Shown piece by piece: positions 24,771 to 34,016 of a stretch of DNA of 64,000 nt. The notes beneath the pieces were generated by a model, which saw only the letters and a list, made by a program, of their open reading frames with translations, was not told where the DNA came from and did no database searches. How positions within the stretch are numbered: the stretch's first letter is position 1; each line of letters opens with the position of its first letter. The position numbers were made by a program, and so were the translations under genes. The stretch is from positions 164,164 to 228,163 of the forward strand of contig NZ_LN908976.1 in assembly GCF_001486165.1 (NCBI RefSeq). Reading direction: 5' to 3'. This DNA comes from Bittarella massiliensis (ex Durand et al. 2017) (GTDB taxonomy: Bacteria; Bacillota; Clostridia; Oscillospirales; Ruminococcaceae).

Positions 24771-25042
24771 TGTCGATTTTATATTGTGGGCATGGGCGCA
24801 AGGCGGCCCCTCTCACAAAGTGGCGGGCGTTCTAGATGCAATCTACGCCTGCCCCGCACAAAAGGGCGCCCCTTTTCAGCGCGAGTGCAAAACCGCATCA
24901 AAAAAGGCCCGAATGCAGGTTGCACGTCGAGACCCCCATCCGAATCCGAGTTGCCAAAAAAGATGCCCGTCAAAAACACAGGTACAAAGCAAAACGCACC
25001 CCACAAAGTGAGGTGCGTGACTTGGGAGCGGCAGCTTGCCGC

Positions 25043-25118
25043 TGGTTGGACCGGCAGGATTCGAACCTGCGGAATGACGGAGTCAAAGTCCGTTGCCTTA
25101 CCCCTTGGCGACGGTCCA
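25043..25118 (-). tRNA. tRNA-Gln (TTG)
   Basis: 76 bases with encoded CCA. Acceptor TGGACCG pairs CGGTCCA; the anticodon loop is CTTTGAC, giving TTG. The T arm GGTTCGAATCC is intact. Last gene of a four-tRNA minus-strand cluster. Confidence 0.95.
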
Positions 25119-25125
25119 ATAAAAT

Positions 25126-25161
25126 GTTTAAAGCTGTGAAGGTCGTTCACAGCTTTAAACA
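25126..25161. repeat. 15-bp perfect hairpin between tRNA-His and tRNA-Gln
   Basis: GTTTAAAGCTGTGAA-ggtcg-TTCACAGCTTTAAAC. No T run follows, so it is more likely a processing structure or a silent spacer hairpin than a terminator. Confidence 0.8.
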
Positions 25162-25167
25162 CACGTA

Positions 25168-25246
25168 TGGGGTGGATAGTGGGATTCGAACCCACGATCT
25201 CCAGAGCCACAATCTGGCGTTCTAACCAAGCTGAACCATACCCACC
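25168..25246 (-). tRNA. tRNA-His (GTG)
   Basis: Acceptor GTGGGTA/TATCCAC with the extra G-1:C73 pair and encoded CCA. The anticodon loop ATTGTGG gives GTG. Confidence 0.95.
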
Positions 25247-25250
25247 ATAA

Positions 25251-25327
<77 letters not shown>

Positions 25328-25372
25328 ATAGTTGTGGCGACTGCCGCCCTTGTGGCAAACCGGCAGGAGCGC

Positions 25373-25446
<74 letters not shown>

Positions 25447-25585
25447 ATGTGGCAGCGATAGTTAGTTTACCACATTGACCCCCTTTTTGTCAAGACAATT
25501 GGGGCACAAAATTAAGGCGTTCGCGAGACAGATGCGAAGCGGCGGTCAGGGGGACGCCCTCTCTCCCTCCCCCCTTCCCCACAGC

Positions 25586-25640
25586 CACAAAAAGCGCCCC
25601 TGCGGGGGCAAAATCCCGCAGGGGCGCCTCTTTTCTTTTG
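25586..25640. terminator. Bidirectional terminator after clpC
   Basis: GCGCCCCTGCGGG and CCCGCAGGGGCGC around an 8-base loop. CTTTTT follows on the minus strand and TCTTTTCTTTT on the plus strand. Confidence 0.85.
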
Positions 25641-25653
25641 GATGCTAAAATCT

Positions 25654-27939
25654 TCACATAGCGGCGACGATGAGGCCCTCTTCGCCCACGGTGACGGCGA
25701 TGTCGGTGGGCGGGGCGGCAAACTGCTGCACAATGAGCTCGCTCACCGGGTCCTCTACCTCGCGGCGGATGCACTTGGCAATGCTGCGGGCGCCGGCCTT
25801 CTCGTCAAAGGCCTTCTGGGCGATGAAGCGCAGGGCGTCGTCGCCGTAGCGCAGGGCGATCCCCCGCTTGGCGATCGACTCGGCCAGCTCCTTCATCTGC
25901 ATCCCGGCGATCTTGGCGTACTGCTCCACATTCAGGGGGTCAAAGACGATGATCTCATCCACCCGTCCCAAAAACTCGGGGCGCAGGAACTCGGAGAGGG
26001 ACTTCTTGGCGTTCTCGCGGGAGACCTCGGCCTTGGTCTTGGCAAAGCCCATGGCGTTCTGGTTGCGCTCGCTGCCGGCGTTGGAAGTCATGACGATGAT
26101 GGTCTTTTCAAAGTTGACCCGGCGGCCGTGGGCGTCGGTGATGCGGCCCTCGTCTAGGATCTGCAGGAGGATGTTGAGGACGTCGGGGTGGGCCTTCTCG
26201 ATCTCGTCCAGGAGGATGACCGAGTAGGGCTTGCGCCGCACCTTTTCGGTGAGCTGCCCGGCCTCGTCGTACCCAACATACCCCGGAGGGGAGCCGATGA
26301 TTTTAGAGACCGAGTGCTTCTCCATGTACTCGGACATATCCAGCCGGATGAGGGGGTCCACCGAGTCGAAGAGGATGGAGGACATGACCTTCACCAGCTC
26401 GGTCTTCCCCACCCCGGTGGGGCCCACAAAGATGAAGGAGGCGGGGCGGTGCTTGTCGGTCAACTGCACCCGGTGGCGCTTGATGGCCTTGCAGAGCTGG
26501 TCCACCGCCTCGTCCTGGCCGACGATCTTCTGGTGGATGGCCTCTTCCAAACCGGCGACCTTCTGCAGTTCGGTCTCCTTGATTTTGGAGGCGGGGATGC
26601 CGGTCCAGAGCTGGATGACGGTGGCCAGGTCGTCCTCGGTCACCTGGACCGAGCAGGCCGCGGGCTCCAGCTCCAGCAGCCGGTCCTTGAGCTGCAGCAC
26701 CCGGCTCTTGACCTCGGCCAGCCGCTCGTAGTCGATCTCCTCCCCCTTCTCCTGGGCGCTCTCGATGTCCCGCTGCTCCTGCTGCAGGGCGTCGTACTCC
26801 TTGCCCAGCTTCTCGTACTCGGCCAGCTCTTTGCTGGCCAGGGAGGCGCAGGCGCAGGCCTCGTCGATCAGGTCGATGGCCTTGTCGGGGAGGAAGCGGT
26901 CGGTTATGTATCGCTCGGACATCTCCACGGCGGCGGCGACGATGTTGTCGCTGAGCTTGACCTTGTGGTAGCGCTCGTAGTACTGCTTGATGCCCCGCAG
27001 CACCTCGGTGGCGTCCTCGATCGAGGGCTCCTCCACCTTGACCGGCTGGAAGCGGCGCTCCAGGGCGGCGTCCTTCTCGATGTACTTGCGGTACTCGTCG
27101 TAGGTGGTGGCGCCGATGACCTGGATCTCCCCCCGGGAGAGGGCGGGCTTCAGGATGTTGGCGGCGTTCATCGACCCCTCGGAATCGCCGGTGCCCACCA
27201 GGTTGTGGATCTCGTCGATGAAGAGGATGATGTTGCCCAGGCCCTTGACCTCGCTGATGAGGCCCTTCATCCGGCTCTCGAACTGGCCCCGGAACTGGGT
27301 GCCCGCCACCAGGGAGGTCAAGTCCATCAGGTAGATCTCCTTGTCGGCCAGCCGGGCGGGGACGTTGCCCGAGGCGATGCGCTGGGCGATCCCCTCGGCG
27401 ATGGCGGTCTTGCCGACGCCGGGCTCGCCGATGAGGCAGGGGTTGTTCTTGGTGCGGCGGGAGAGGATCTGGGTCACCCGGTAGACCTCGCTGTCCCGGC
27501 CGACGATGTTGTCCAGCTTCCCGTCGAGCGCCTTCTGGGTGAGGTTTTCACAGTAGGTGTCCAGGTATTTGCGCTTGGGGCGGGCTTCTCCCTTTTTCTT
27601 CTTCGAGGGCTGTTTCTGGCCCTCCTTGGGGGGCTCGGCGCTGGTCTCCGGCACCTCGCCGTTTTGGAACATGTTGAGGAAGGGGAAGGTGGCGGAGCCG
27701 CCGGCCTCAAAGTCGGACTCCTCCCCCTCGGGGCTCTGGCCGGCCAGCTCCATGAGCTGCTCGCTCATGGCCTCGATGTCGTCGTCCCCAATGCCCATTT
27801 TATCCAGCAGGTCGTTGACCGGTTTGACCCCCAACTCTTTTGCGCAGGTGAGACAGAGACCCTCGTTGATGGTCTTGTCCCCCTCCATCCGGGTCATAAA
27901 GACCACGGCCATACGTTTTTTACAGCGCGAACAAAGCAT
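25654..27939 (-). CDS. clpC: ClpC-like AAA+ unfoldase with N-terminal zinc finger
   Basis: 761 residues. Hsp100 ATPase that would feed proteins to ClpP. The usual double Clp-N repeat is missing. Instead the N-terminus carries a four-cysteine finger (C3-x2-C6 and C29-x2-C32) like that of McsA, then a low-complexity linker. D1 Walker A is GEPGVGKTA, Walker B is [14 protein letters not shown]-like coiled middle segment spans about residues 395-440. D2 has GPTGVGKTE and [12 protein letters not shown]. The McsA-like finger suggests the adaptor function is built in. No ctsR or mcsB is adjacent. The gene symbol denotes the family only. Confidence 0.9.
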   Translation of the reverse strand: MLCSRCKKRMAVVFMTRMEGDKTINEGLCLTCAKELGVKPVNDLLDKMGIGDDDIEAMSEQLMELAGQSPEGEESDFEAGGSATFPFLNMFQNGEVPETSAEPPKEGQKQPSKKKKGEARPKRKYLDTYCENLTQKALDGKLDNIVGRDSEVYRVTQILSRRTKNNPCLIGEPGVGKTAIAEGIAQRIASGNVPARLADKEIYLMDLTSLVAGTQFRGQFESRMKGLISEVKGLGNIILFIDEIHNLVGTGDSEGSMNAANILKPALSRGEIQVIGATTYDEYRKYIEKDAALERRFQPVKVEEPSIEDATEVLRGIKQYYERYHKVKLSDNIVAAAVEMSERYITDRFLPDKAIDLIDEACACASLASKELAEYEKLGKEYDALQQEQRDIESAQEKGEEIDYERLAEVKSRVLQLKDRLLELEPAACSVQVTEDDLATVIQLWTGIPASKIKETELQKVAGLEEAIHQKIVGQDEAVDQLCKAIKRHRVQLTDKHRPASFIFVGPTGVGKTELVKVMSSILFDSVDPLIRLDMSEYMEKHSVSKIIGSPPGYVGYDEAGQLTEKVRRKPYSVILLDEIEKAHPDVLNILLQILDEGRITDAHGRRVNFEKTIIVMTSNAGSERNQNAMGFAKTKAEVSRENAKKSLSEFLRPEFLGRVDEIIVFDPLNVEQYAKIAGMQMKELAESIAKRGIALRYGDDALRFIAQKAFDEKAGARSIAKCIRREVEDPVSELIVQQFAAPPTDIAVTVGEEGLIVAAM

Positions 27940-28007
27940 AACAATAACTCCTAAATTTGAAGGCTCCCGCCGGGCAAAGCCGCCCGGGGGCGCGGAATAA
28001 CGAAATC

Positions 28008-28013
28008 ATTATA
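28008..28013 (-). promoter_or_regulatory. -10 element of clpC
   Basis: TATAAT on the minus strand, 70 bases before the ATG. The -35 is poor, so control by another factor is possible. No CtsR box or CIRCE is visible. Confidence 0.45.
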
Positions 28014-28050
28014 CACCAATCTGGTAAAAAAGGGTACTGGAATCATCAAG

Positions 28051-28120
28051 AAAACGGGAGAGCACACGCCCTCCCGCCTACAAATCGATCCTTCCCTGGT
28101 GCCCGAAGGACAGTATACCA
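28051..28120 (-). promoter_or_regulatory. Promoter plus early terminator upstream of clpC
   Basis: On the minus strand, extended -10 TGGTATACT (28120-28112) is followed 35 bases later by CGGGAG-n10-CTCCCG and TTTTCTT (28076-28048). A second small hairpin (CCTTC...GAAGG) lies between. This would give a transcript of about 55 bases unless read through into clpC. Confidence 0.45.
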
Positions 28121-28130
28121 AATATCCACC

Positions 28131-28829
28131 CTAAATAAATGGACCCATTTTGTAGAAAATGTTAAAAAGATATGACTGGGAGATGACCTCGCCGTTGACG
28201 CCCGGCCAGCCCCCGGTGAGGGAGACGAGCAGCCCCAGCACCGCCGCCGCCAGAAAGAGGATAAGGCAGCCCTGCAACACCCCCAGCAGCGCCCCCAGAA
28301 AGTGGTTGGCCCCGCTGATGAGGGGGAGGTGGTTGAAGATGTCGAAGGCCCGGGCAATGAGCCCCACGGCGATGCCGAAGAGGATGAGAAAGACCAGGAA
28401 GAAGGCCATGTGCAGGGCCATCACCACCACCGGCCCGCAGGCGTAGTCGGTGACGGCGGCGGCCATCCCCTCGACCCCTTTGGAGAGGGACTGTTCCAGC
28501 TGGTGGGCGGCGATCTGCCCCTCCTCGCCGCTGAGGTGGGCCAGCCAGCCGGCCCACTTCCCCATCCCCTGTTGGAGGGCGGCCCCCGCGTCGGTGCCGG
28601 TAAAGCCCTGCAGGTTTTGCAGCACGCTGTCGTAGACCGGCTGGCGGACAAAGCGGGCAAAGACCCAGCGGGCCGCCGGCTCGCTGGCAAAATAGGCCCC
28701 GACCAGGGCCGCCAGCCCCCCCACAAAGCTCACCAGGGTGCGCATAAAGCCCCGCTTGGCGGCCGCGCAGGCGGCGATGACGACGATGAGCAGGGCGGCC
28801 AAATCGTAGAGCAGCCAAATCACGTGCAT
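28131..28829 (-). CDS. CvpA-family membrane protein
   Basis: 232 residues with four predicted membrane helices (LLYDLAALLIVVIAACAAAKRG, LVSFVGGLAALVGAYFAS, VVVMALHMAFFLVFLILFGIAVGL, LLGVLQGCLILFLAAAVLGLLVSL). The DL...K-RG-F start and the HFLGALLGV-like NHFLGALLGVLQG segment are the CvpA/colicin V production signature. In Firmicutes such proteins are linked to envelope function but the role is unclear. Last gene of the ecf-truA-DUF5711 operon. Confidence 0.85.
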   Translation of the reverse strand: MHVIWLLYDLAALLIVVIAACAAAKRGFMRTLVSFVGGLAALVGAYFASEPAARWVFARFVRQPVYDSVLQNLQGFTGTDAGAALQQGMGKWAGWLAHLSGEEGQIAAHQLEQSLSKGVEGMAAAVTDYACGPVVVMALHMAFFLVFLILFGIAVGLIARAFDIFNHLPLISGANHFLGALLGVLQGCLILFLAAAVLGLLVSLTGGWPGVNGEVISQSYLFNIFYKMGPFI

Positions 28830-28910
28830 TCTCCTCTCTCGGCGGTCGGCCCTGAGGCGGGTGGGTCACGGGCGGTCCCCCTTCCCCCACCAGGGCAGGG
28901 GCTGAAGGGG

Positions 28911-30065
28911 CTACAAAGTCAGTTTTTCCAGGCTGTCGTTGGTCTGCACGAAGAGGGTCTTGCCGGCGCCGCTCAAGTCCAGACAGGGCTTGCCGATGTC
29001 GGTGGTGGAGAGGACAGTGCCGTCCTTTTTGTAGACGGTGAGGTCGCTGTGGCCGAGGACCGCGATCTTCCCCCCGGAAGCGTAGACCCCCACGATCTCG
29101 CGGCCCACCTCCACCGTGGCCTTGACCTGGCCCTTCTGCCCCACCAGCAGCACCTTGTTCAGGTGGCTCTGGGTGTTGTCCCCCAGGGCCACGGCGTAGT
29201 CTCCGCCGCCGATGTTGCCAATGGCGAGGACGCTGCCCTCAAAGGCGGTGCTCCCCGCCAGGGAGCCGTCCTTCTTCAGCGCGAAGACCTGGTCGTCGCA
29301 GACCAGTTGGATGTAGCTGCCCTCCCACCGCATCTGCAGGGCGAGGGAGCCGGGGAACTCGGTCCGGGAGAGCTCCTCCTCCCGGTGGATGTTCAGGGCG
29401 TAGACCACGGTGGTGACCCGCCCGTCCACCGCATTGACGCAGGCCACCGCCAAATTCCCCCCGCTGCCCATGGACACCGAGAGGATGTACTCCTTGGAGG
29501 AGGACCAGCTGAAGAGCAGCTGCTGGTTGCGGTCGTAGACCGAGACCTGGCCCAGATACCGCTCCGACCCGGTGGCCACCGCCACGTTGCCGCCGGCGTC
29601 CACGTCGGCGTCGACGATGGTCGTCTCGGCGGTCTTTTTGTAGACCTGGGTGGTCTTGGAGTAGAGGGCGAACTCCCGGTTGCCCCGGTCAAAGACCACC
29701 GTGTTCCCCCCCCGCACCTTCATCTGGGGCTCGTCCATGCTGTGGGGGATGTTCTTCACCTGCTTGGCGGTCTTGTTGTAGGTGATGATCTCGTTGTCGG
29801 TCAGCACCTCCAGCGCCCCCATGGTGGAGCACTGCAGGTCCCTGGGGACCCCGCTGCCCAGATCCAGGGGGTAGCCCTCCCCCTTTTGCAGGTTGGAGGT
29901 CATGTTGCCCCAGACGGCGCCCAGGTTTTCCGCCGTGAGGAGGTGGCGGTAGCTGTACCCCACCACCAGCACCACCGCCAGCAGGGCCAACAGGGCCAAC
30001 TTTTTGACGGTCTTCTTCCGCTTTTTCTTGCGGCGGGCAAGTTCGATGTCAGAGAGTTCCCGCAC
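28911..30065 (-). CDS. DUF5711-family membrane-anchored propeller protein
   Basis: 384 residues. A very basic start (ARRKKKRKKTVKK) and one membrane helix (LALLALLAVVLVVGYSY) precede an extracellular beta-propeller-like domain of short strands (VTTVVYALNI, YIQLVCDDQVFALKKDGS, IAVLGHSDLTVYKKDGTVLS). This is the form of DUF5711, common in Clostridia and often near cvpA. Function unknown, presumably envelope-associated. It follows truA by 18 bases. Confidence 0.85.
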   Translation of the reverse strand: MRELSDIELARRKKKRKKTVKKLALLALLAVVLVVGYSYRHLLTAENLGAVWGNMTSNLQKGEGYPLDLGSGVPRDLQCSTMGALEVLTDNEIITYNKTAKQVKNIPHSMDEPQMKVRGGNTVVFDRGNREFALYSKTTQVYKKTAETTIVDADVDAGGNVAVATGSERYLGQVSVYDRNQQLLFSWSSSKEYILSVSMGSGGNLAVACVNAVDGRVTTVVYALNIHREEELSRTEFPGSLALQMRWEGSYIQLVCDDQVFALKKDGSLAGSTAFEGSVLAIGNIGGGDYAVALGDNTQSHLNKVLLVGQKGQVKATVEVGREIVGVYASGGKIAVLGHSDLTVYKKDGTVLSTTDIGKPCLDLSGAGKTLFVQTNDSLEKLTL

Positions 30066-30083
30066 GGGGAGTCACCTTCTTTC

Positions 30084-30863
30084 TCACCAGAGTGTGGGGG
30101 CCAGGAAGCGCACCGCTTCCCAGCCGGGGAGGTCGTAAAAGACCCGGTCCAGGTAGAGGCCCCGGGCCGGGGCGGTCTGCCCGGCCCTCTGCCGGTCCCT
30201 GCCGACCAATAGGGCGCAGACGTCGTCGGGGAGGAGGCCCCGCTCCATCTCCACCGCGGTGCCCACCAAAATGCGCACCATGTTGTAGAGAAAGCCGTCG
30301 GCCCGGGCGGTGAAGATCAGCCGCGGCCCCTCCCGGCGGACCGAGAACTCCTCTAAACAGCGGACGGTGTCCTCCTGCTCGGTCTTGGGGGAGCAGACGG
30401 CCCGAAAGTCGCGGCGGCCCTCAAACCGGCGGCAGATGGCGTTCAGCCGCCCCTCGTCCAGCCGCCCGGCCTGCTGCCAGCAGAGGTCGGCCCCGAAGGG
30501 GGGGCGGCAGTGGCTCTCCAGCAGGCGGTAGCTGTACGCCTTGCCCAGGCAGTCGTAGCGGGGGTGAAAGCCCAGCGGCACCTCCCTGGCGTGGTAGACG
30601 GCGATGTCCGCGGGGAGGTGAAAGTTCAGCGCCAGGGGGAGTTTTTCGCAGGGGATCGGCCGCTCGGTGCCAAAGGAGAGGCAGAACATGTTGGCGTGCA
30701 CCCCCGCGTCGGTGCGGGAGCAGCCCTTCACGTCGGGCCGGTGGCCCAGCACCCGCTCCAGCGCGTCCTGGATGGCCGCGCAGACGCTGGGGGCGTTTTT
30801 TTGCACCTGAAAGCCGTGGTAGGCGGTGCCCCGGTAGCACAGGGCGATGAGGATGTTTCGCAT
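30084..30863 (-). CDS. truA: tRNA pseudouridine(38-40) synthase
   Basis: 259 residues from ATG 30863 (GGGAGGGG upstream); an upstream in-frame extension to 31013 overlaps ecfT and is not used. The catalytic Asp is in GCSRTDAGVHA. Other markers are YRGTAYHGFQ and LGFHPRYDCLGKAYSYR, with FLYNMVRILVGT near the end. Modifies uridines 38-40 in the tRNA anticodon stem. The ecfA1-ecfA2-ecfT-truA order is conserved across Firmicutes, although the ribosomal protein genes that normally precede it are absent here. Confidence 0.96.
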   Translation of the reverse strand: MRNILIALCYRGTAYHGFQVQKNAPSVCAAIQDALERVLGHRPDVKGCSRTDAGVHANMFCLSFGTERPIPCEKLPLALNFHLPADIAVYHAREVPLGFHPRYDCLGKAYSYRLLESHCRPPFGADLCWQQAGRLDEGRLNAICRRFEGRRDFRAVCSPKTEQEDTVRCLEEFSVRREGPRLIFTARADGFLYNMVRILVGTAVEMERGLLPDDVCALLVGRDRQRAGQTAPARGLYLDRVFYDLPGWEAVRFLAPTLW

Positions 30864-30883
30864 AGGCCCCTCCCGTGGGTGGT

Positions 30884-31681
30884 TTAGAGGTAGTTGAGCA
30901 GGATGCAGCCGGTCACCACCGCGGCCATGCAGAGGGTGGCGCCGCCGTCCACCAGCCGCAGTTTGAGCTGCTTCATCCGGGTGCGGCCCTCGCCCCCCCG
31001 GTAGCAGCGGCACTCCATGGCCAGGGCCAGCTCGTCGGCCCGGCGGAAGGAGGAGACAAAGAGGGGGATGAGGATGGGGATGAGGGATTTGACCCGCTTC
31101 ATCAGCCCGCCGGAGTCGATGTCGGCCCCGCGGGACTTCTGGGCGGCCATGATCTTGTCGGTCTCCTCCACCAGGGTGGGGATGAAGCGCAGGGTGATGG
31201 TCATCATCATCGCCAGCTCGTGGGCGGGGAAGTGGAGCTTGCTCAGGGGGCTGAGCAGCCGCTCCAACCCGTCGGTGAGGGCGATGGGCGAGGTGGTGTA
31301 GGTCAGCAGGGAGGTGCCGGCGATGAGGCAGACGATGCGCACCGACATGACGGCGGCAAAGCGCAGCCCCTCCCAGGTGATGTGAAAGACCCAGAACTCC
31401 CAGATGGGCTCGCCGGTGACAAAGAACATGTTGAGGATGCCGGTGAAGAGCACCAGGGGGATGACCGGCTTGAGGCTGCGCAGGATGACCTTGAGTTTGA
31501 TTTTGGCCAGGGCGTAGCAGAAGACCAGAAAGGCCCCCGCCAGCAGGTAGCCCCAGAAGCTGTTTGTCAGAAAGAGGGCCACCACATAGGCGATGGTCAG
31601 CAGCAGCTTGACCCGCGGGTCCATCCGGTGCAGGGGGGAGTGGCCGGTGAAGTACTGGCCGATGGTGATGTCCTTGATCAT
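30884..31681 (-). CDS. ecfT: Energy-coupling factor transporter membrane subunit
   Basis: 265 residues, CbiQ/EcfT family. The start FTGHSPLHRMDPRVKLLLTIAYVV and the coupling-helix motifs AQKSRGADID and ALAMECRCYRGG (the two A-R-G/C-R-G type motifs that bind the ATPases) are visible. Four to six membrane helices. It couples EcfA1/EcfA2 to interchangeable vitamin- or metal-binding S components encoded elsewhere. Its ATG overlaps the ecfA2 stop (ATGA), so the subunits are translationally coupled. Confidence 0.95.
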   Translation of the reverse strand: MIKDITIGQYFTGHSPLHRMDPRVKLLLTIAYVVALFLTNSFWGYLLAGAFLVFCYALAKIKLKVILRSLKPVIPLVLFTGILNMFFVTGEPIWEFWVFHITWEGLRFAAVMSVRIVCLIAGTSLLTYTTSPIALTDGLERLLSPLSKLHFPAHELAMMMTITLRFIPTLVEETDKIMAAQKSRGADIDSGGLMKRVKSLIPILIPLFVSSFRRADELALAMECRCYRGGEGRTRMKQLKLRLVDGGATLCMAAVVTGCILLNYL

Positions 31682-32550
31682 CTCGCCGCCCCCCTCTCCG
31701 CCAACAGGCGCAAAATCTCCCCTTTGGCCTGGGCCACGGTGTAGACAGTGTCGCTCACCGGGTAGCCCCGCTGCCGCAGGGCCCTGAACACCTGGGTGAT
31801 CTGGGGGATGCCCAGGCCGATGGCGCGGATCTCCTCGGCCCGGGAGAAGACCTCGTCCACCGTGCCGTAGAGGAGCACCCCGGTGTCGTTGAGCACCAGC
31901 ACCTTGGTGGCGAATTTGGCCACGTCCTCCATCGAGTGGGAGACCAGCAGCACCGTGTTCCCCTTTTCGGCGTGATAGGCCCTGATCTGGCCCAGGATCA
32001 TGTCCCGGCCCCGGGGGTCGAGGCCGGCGGTGGGCTCGTCGAGGATCAAGACCTCGGGGTCCATGGCCAGCACCCCGGCAATGGCCACCCGGCGCTTCTG
32101 CCCGCCGGAGAGCTCAAAGGGGGACTTGTCCAGCATCTCCTCCCCCAAGCCCACAAAGCGGGCCGCGTCCCGCACCCGGGCGTCCACCTCCCCCTCCGAA
32201 AGGCCCATGTTCTTGGGGCCGAAGGAGATGTCTTTGTAGACGCTCTCCTCGAAGAGCTGGTACTCGGGGTACTGAAAGCAGAGCCCCACCTTGAAGCGGA
32301 ACCTGCGGAGCTGCTCTTTGTCCTGCCAGATGTCCTCCCCGTCGATGAGGACCTGGCCCGAGGTAGGGCGCAGCAGCCCGTTGAGCTGCTGGATGAGGGT
32401 GGATTTGCCCGAGCCGGTCTGGCCGATGACCCCCACGAACTCCCCCCGCTCGATCTGCAAGTTGACGTCCCTCAGGGCCACCTTCTCCGTCGGCAGGCCG
32501 GGGTTGTAGACATACCCCAGGCCCCGGGTCTCGATCACCGGCGCGCTCAT
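31678..32550 (-). CDS. ecfA2: ECF transporter ATPase 2
   Basis: 290 residues from ATG 32550, overlapping the ecfA1 stop. Walker A GQTGSGKST, Q loop CFQYPEYQLFE, signature LSGGQKRR, Walker B VLILDEPTAGLD, switch His in LVSHSMEDV. The C-terminal extension (residues 220-290) is usual for EcfA proteins. Forms the ATPase heterodimer with EcfA1. Confidence 0.96.
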   Translation of the reverse strand: MSAPVIETRGLGYVYNPGLPTEKVALRDVNLQIERGEFVGVIGQTGSGKSTLIQQLNGLLRPTSGQVLIDGEDIWQDKEQLRRFRFKVGLCFQYPEYQLFEESVYKDISFGPKNMGLSEGEVDARVRDAARFVGLGEEMLDKSPFELSGGQKRRVAIAGVLAMDPEVLILDEPTAGLDPRGRDMILGQIRAYHAEKGNTVLLVSHSMEDVAKFATKVLVLNDTGVLLYGTVDEVFSRAEEIRAIGLGIPQITQVFRALRQRGYPVSDTVYTVAQAKGEILRLLAERGAAR

Positions 32551-33401
32551 CTGTCCACCCCCCCCAACAGGCCGCAGAGGGCCTCGACACAGTCCTCCAC
32601 CGTGAGGGCGTCCTCGGGGCAGTCGATCCCCTCGCGGCGCAGCTGGTGGAGCAGTTCGGCGGTCTGGGGCACGTCCAGGCCGATGGCCTGCAGCTCCTCC
32701 ACCCGGGCAAAGACCGCCGCCGGGCTGTCGTCCATCAAAATTTCGCCGTCGTTCATCACCACCACCCGGTCGGCCTGGGCGGCCTCGTCCATGTAGTGGG
32801 TGATGAGGACCACCGTCATCCCCGCCTGGTTGAGTTCGCGCAGGGTGGCGAGGATGCGGCGGCGGCCGTGGGGGTCGAGCATGGCGGTGGGCTCGTCGAG
32901 GACGATGCAGTCCGGGCCCATGGCCAGCACCCCGGCGATGGCCACCCGCTGCTTCTGCCCGCCGGAGAGCTGGTAGGTGGCGCTCTCCCGCCGGCTCGCC
33001 ATCCCGGTCTGTTCCAGCGCCCAGTTCACCCGCTGGCGGATCTCCTCCGGCGGGACGCCCAGGTTTTCGGGGGCGAAGGCCACGTCCTCCTCGACGATGG
33101 TGGCGACGATCTGGTTGTCGGGGTTTTGAAAGACCATCCCCACCTTCTGGCGGATGTCGAAGATCCGCTCGTCGTCGCGGGTGTCGATCCCCTCGACCAG
33201 GACCGTCCCCTCGGTGGGGAGGAGGATGCCGTTGAGGTGCTTGGCCAGGGTGGATTTGCCGCAGCCGTTGTGCCCCAAAACAGCCAAGAACTGGCCGCTC
33301 GGCACCGAGAGGGAGAGGTCTTTGAGGACGGTTTCGCCCTGCTGCCCCTCCCTGCTGTACCGAAAGACCAGGTCTCTGCACTCGAGTAAGTTCTCTGCCA
33401 T
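32547..33401 (-). CDS. ecfA1: ECF transporter ATPase 1
   Basis: 284 residues from ATG 33401. Walker A GHNGCGKST, Q loop VFQNPDNQIV, signature LSGGQKQR, Walker B IVLDEPTAMLD, switch His in LITHYMDEA. The N-terminal extension of the open frame (to 33500) overlaps no supported start and is left out. First gene of the operon; upstream lies the 138-bp repeat region. Confidence 0.95.
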   Translation of the reverse strand: MAENLLECRDLVFRYSREGQQGETVLKDLSLSVPSGQFLAVLGHNGCGKSTLAKHLNGILLPTEGTVLVEGIDTRDDERIFDIRQKVGMVFQNPDNQIVATIVEEDVAFAPENLGVPPEEIRQRVNWALEQTGMASRRESATYQLSGGQKQRVAIAGVLAMGPDCIVLDEPTAMLDPHGRRRILATLRELNQAGMTVVLITHYMDEAAQADRVVVMNDGEILMDDSPAAVFARVEELQAIGLDVPQTAELLHQLRREGIDCPEDALTVEDCVEALCGLLGGVDR

Positions 33402-33614
33402 TTTCTCCAATGTATCTCCTAACTGGTTGTCTGTGCGGGGAAGTCCCCGCCGCGCGGTCCCGTCCCCCCTGCCGGGCAGGGGGGTTCCAGGCCGAATCAA
33501 GGGTCGCCGGGGCGGACGGGATGCGCACGCCCGGCGGTGCGTGGCTCCGCGCCAGCGCGCGGCCCCATTTCTATTCCAAAAATTGGTCTACCCCCGGTCC
33601 CGCCGCCTCGCCGG

Positions 33615-34016
33615 AAACGGGAAGTCCACCCGTTTCCGACAGGGCCGTCCCGCCGGAATGCTCCCGGAAGTGGGAGACAAGCCGGTTTGCCGGGGGAAGA
33701 CTGCCAGATGGCAGTCGACAGTTGGGGGGTGTCAAAGCACAAATGCCTTTGGAGACCGAGAAGCCGCCCATTCCCGACAGCCCCTCCCCGTCGGGAAACT
33801 CCCGGTGGCGGGACACGGCCCGGTTTTGCCAAGGACAAAATCGCCAAACGGCGGCTGGCGAAGGGGGGTGCCAAAGTGCAAATGCCGCCGGATACCGGGA
33901 AGCCGTTCGCGCCCGACAGTACCGCCTCACCGGGAAACTCCCTGCAGCGGGACACGGCCCGGTTTTGCCAAGGGCAAAATCGCCAAACGGTGTTTGGCGA
34001 AGGGCTGTGTCAAAGC
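33615..34016. repeat. Three tandem 138-bp repeats with a conserved hairpin
   Basis: The marker GGRACACRRCCCGGTTT occurs near 33673, 33811 and 33950 (periods 138 and 139). Each unit carries a hairpin at the same place with different sequence: GACTGCCA-ga-TGGCAGTC, then TCGCCA-n9-TGGCGA, then TCGCCAAAC-ggt-GTTTGGCGA. A conserved GTGYCAAAGYNCAAAYGC segment follows. The array abuts the stop codon of the methyltransferase gene, and the last hairpin (34015-34039) runs into that gene. No supported gene lies in 33402-34016. Confidence 0.8.
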
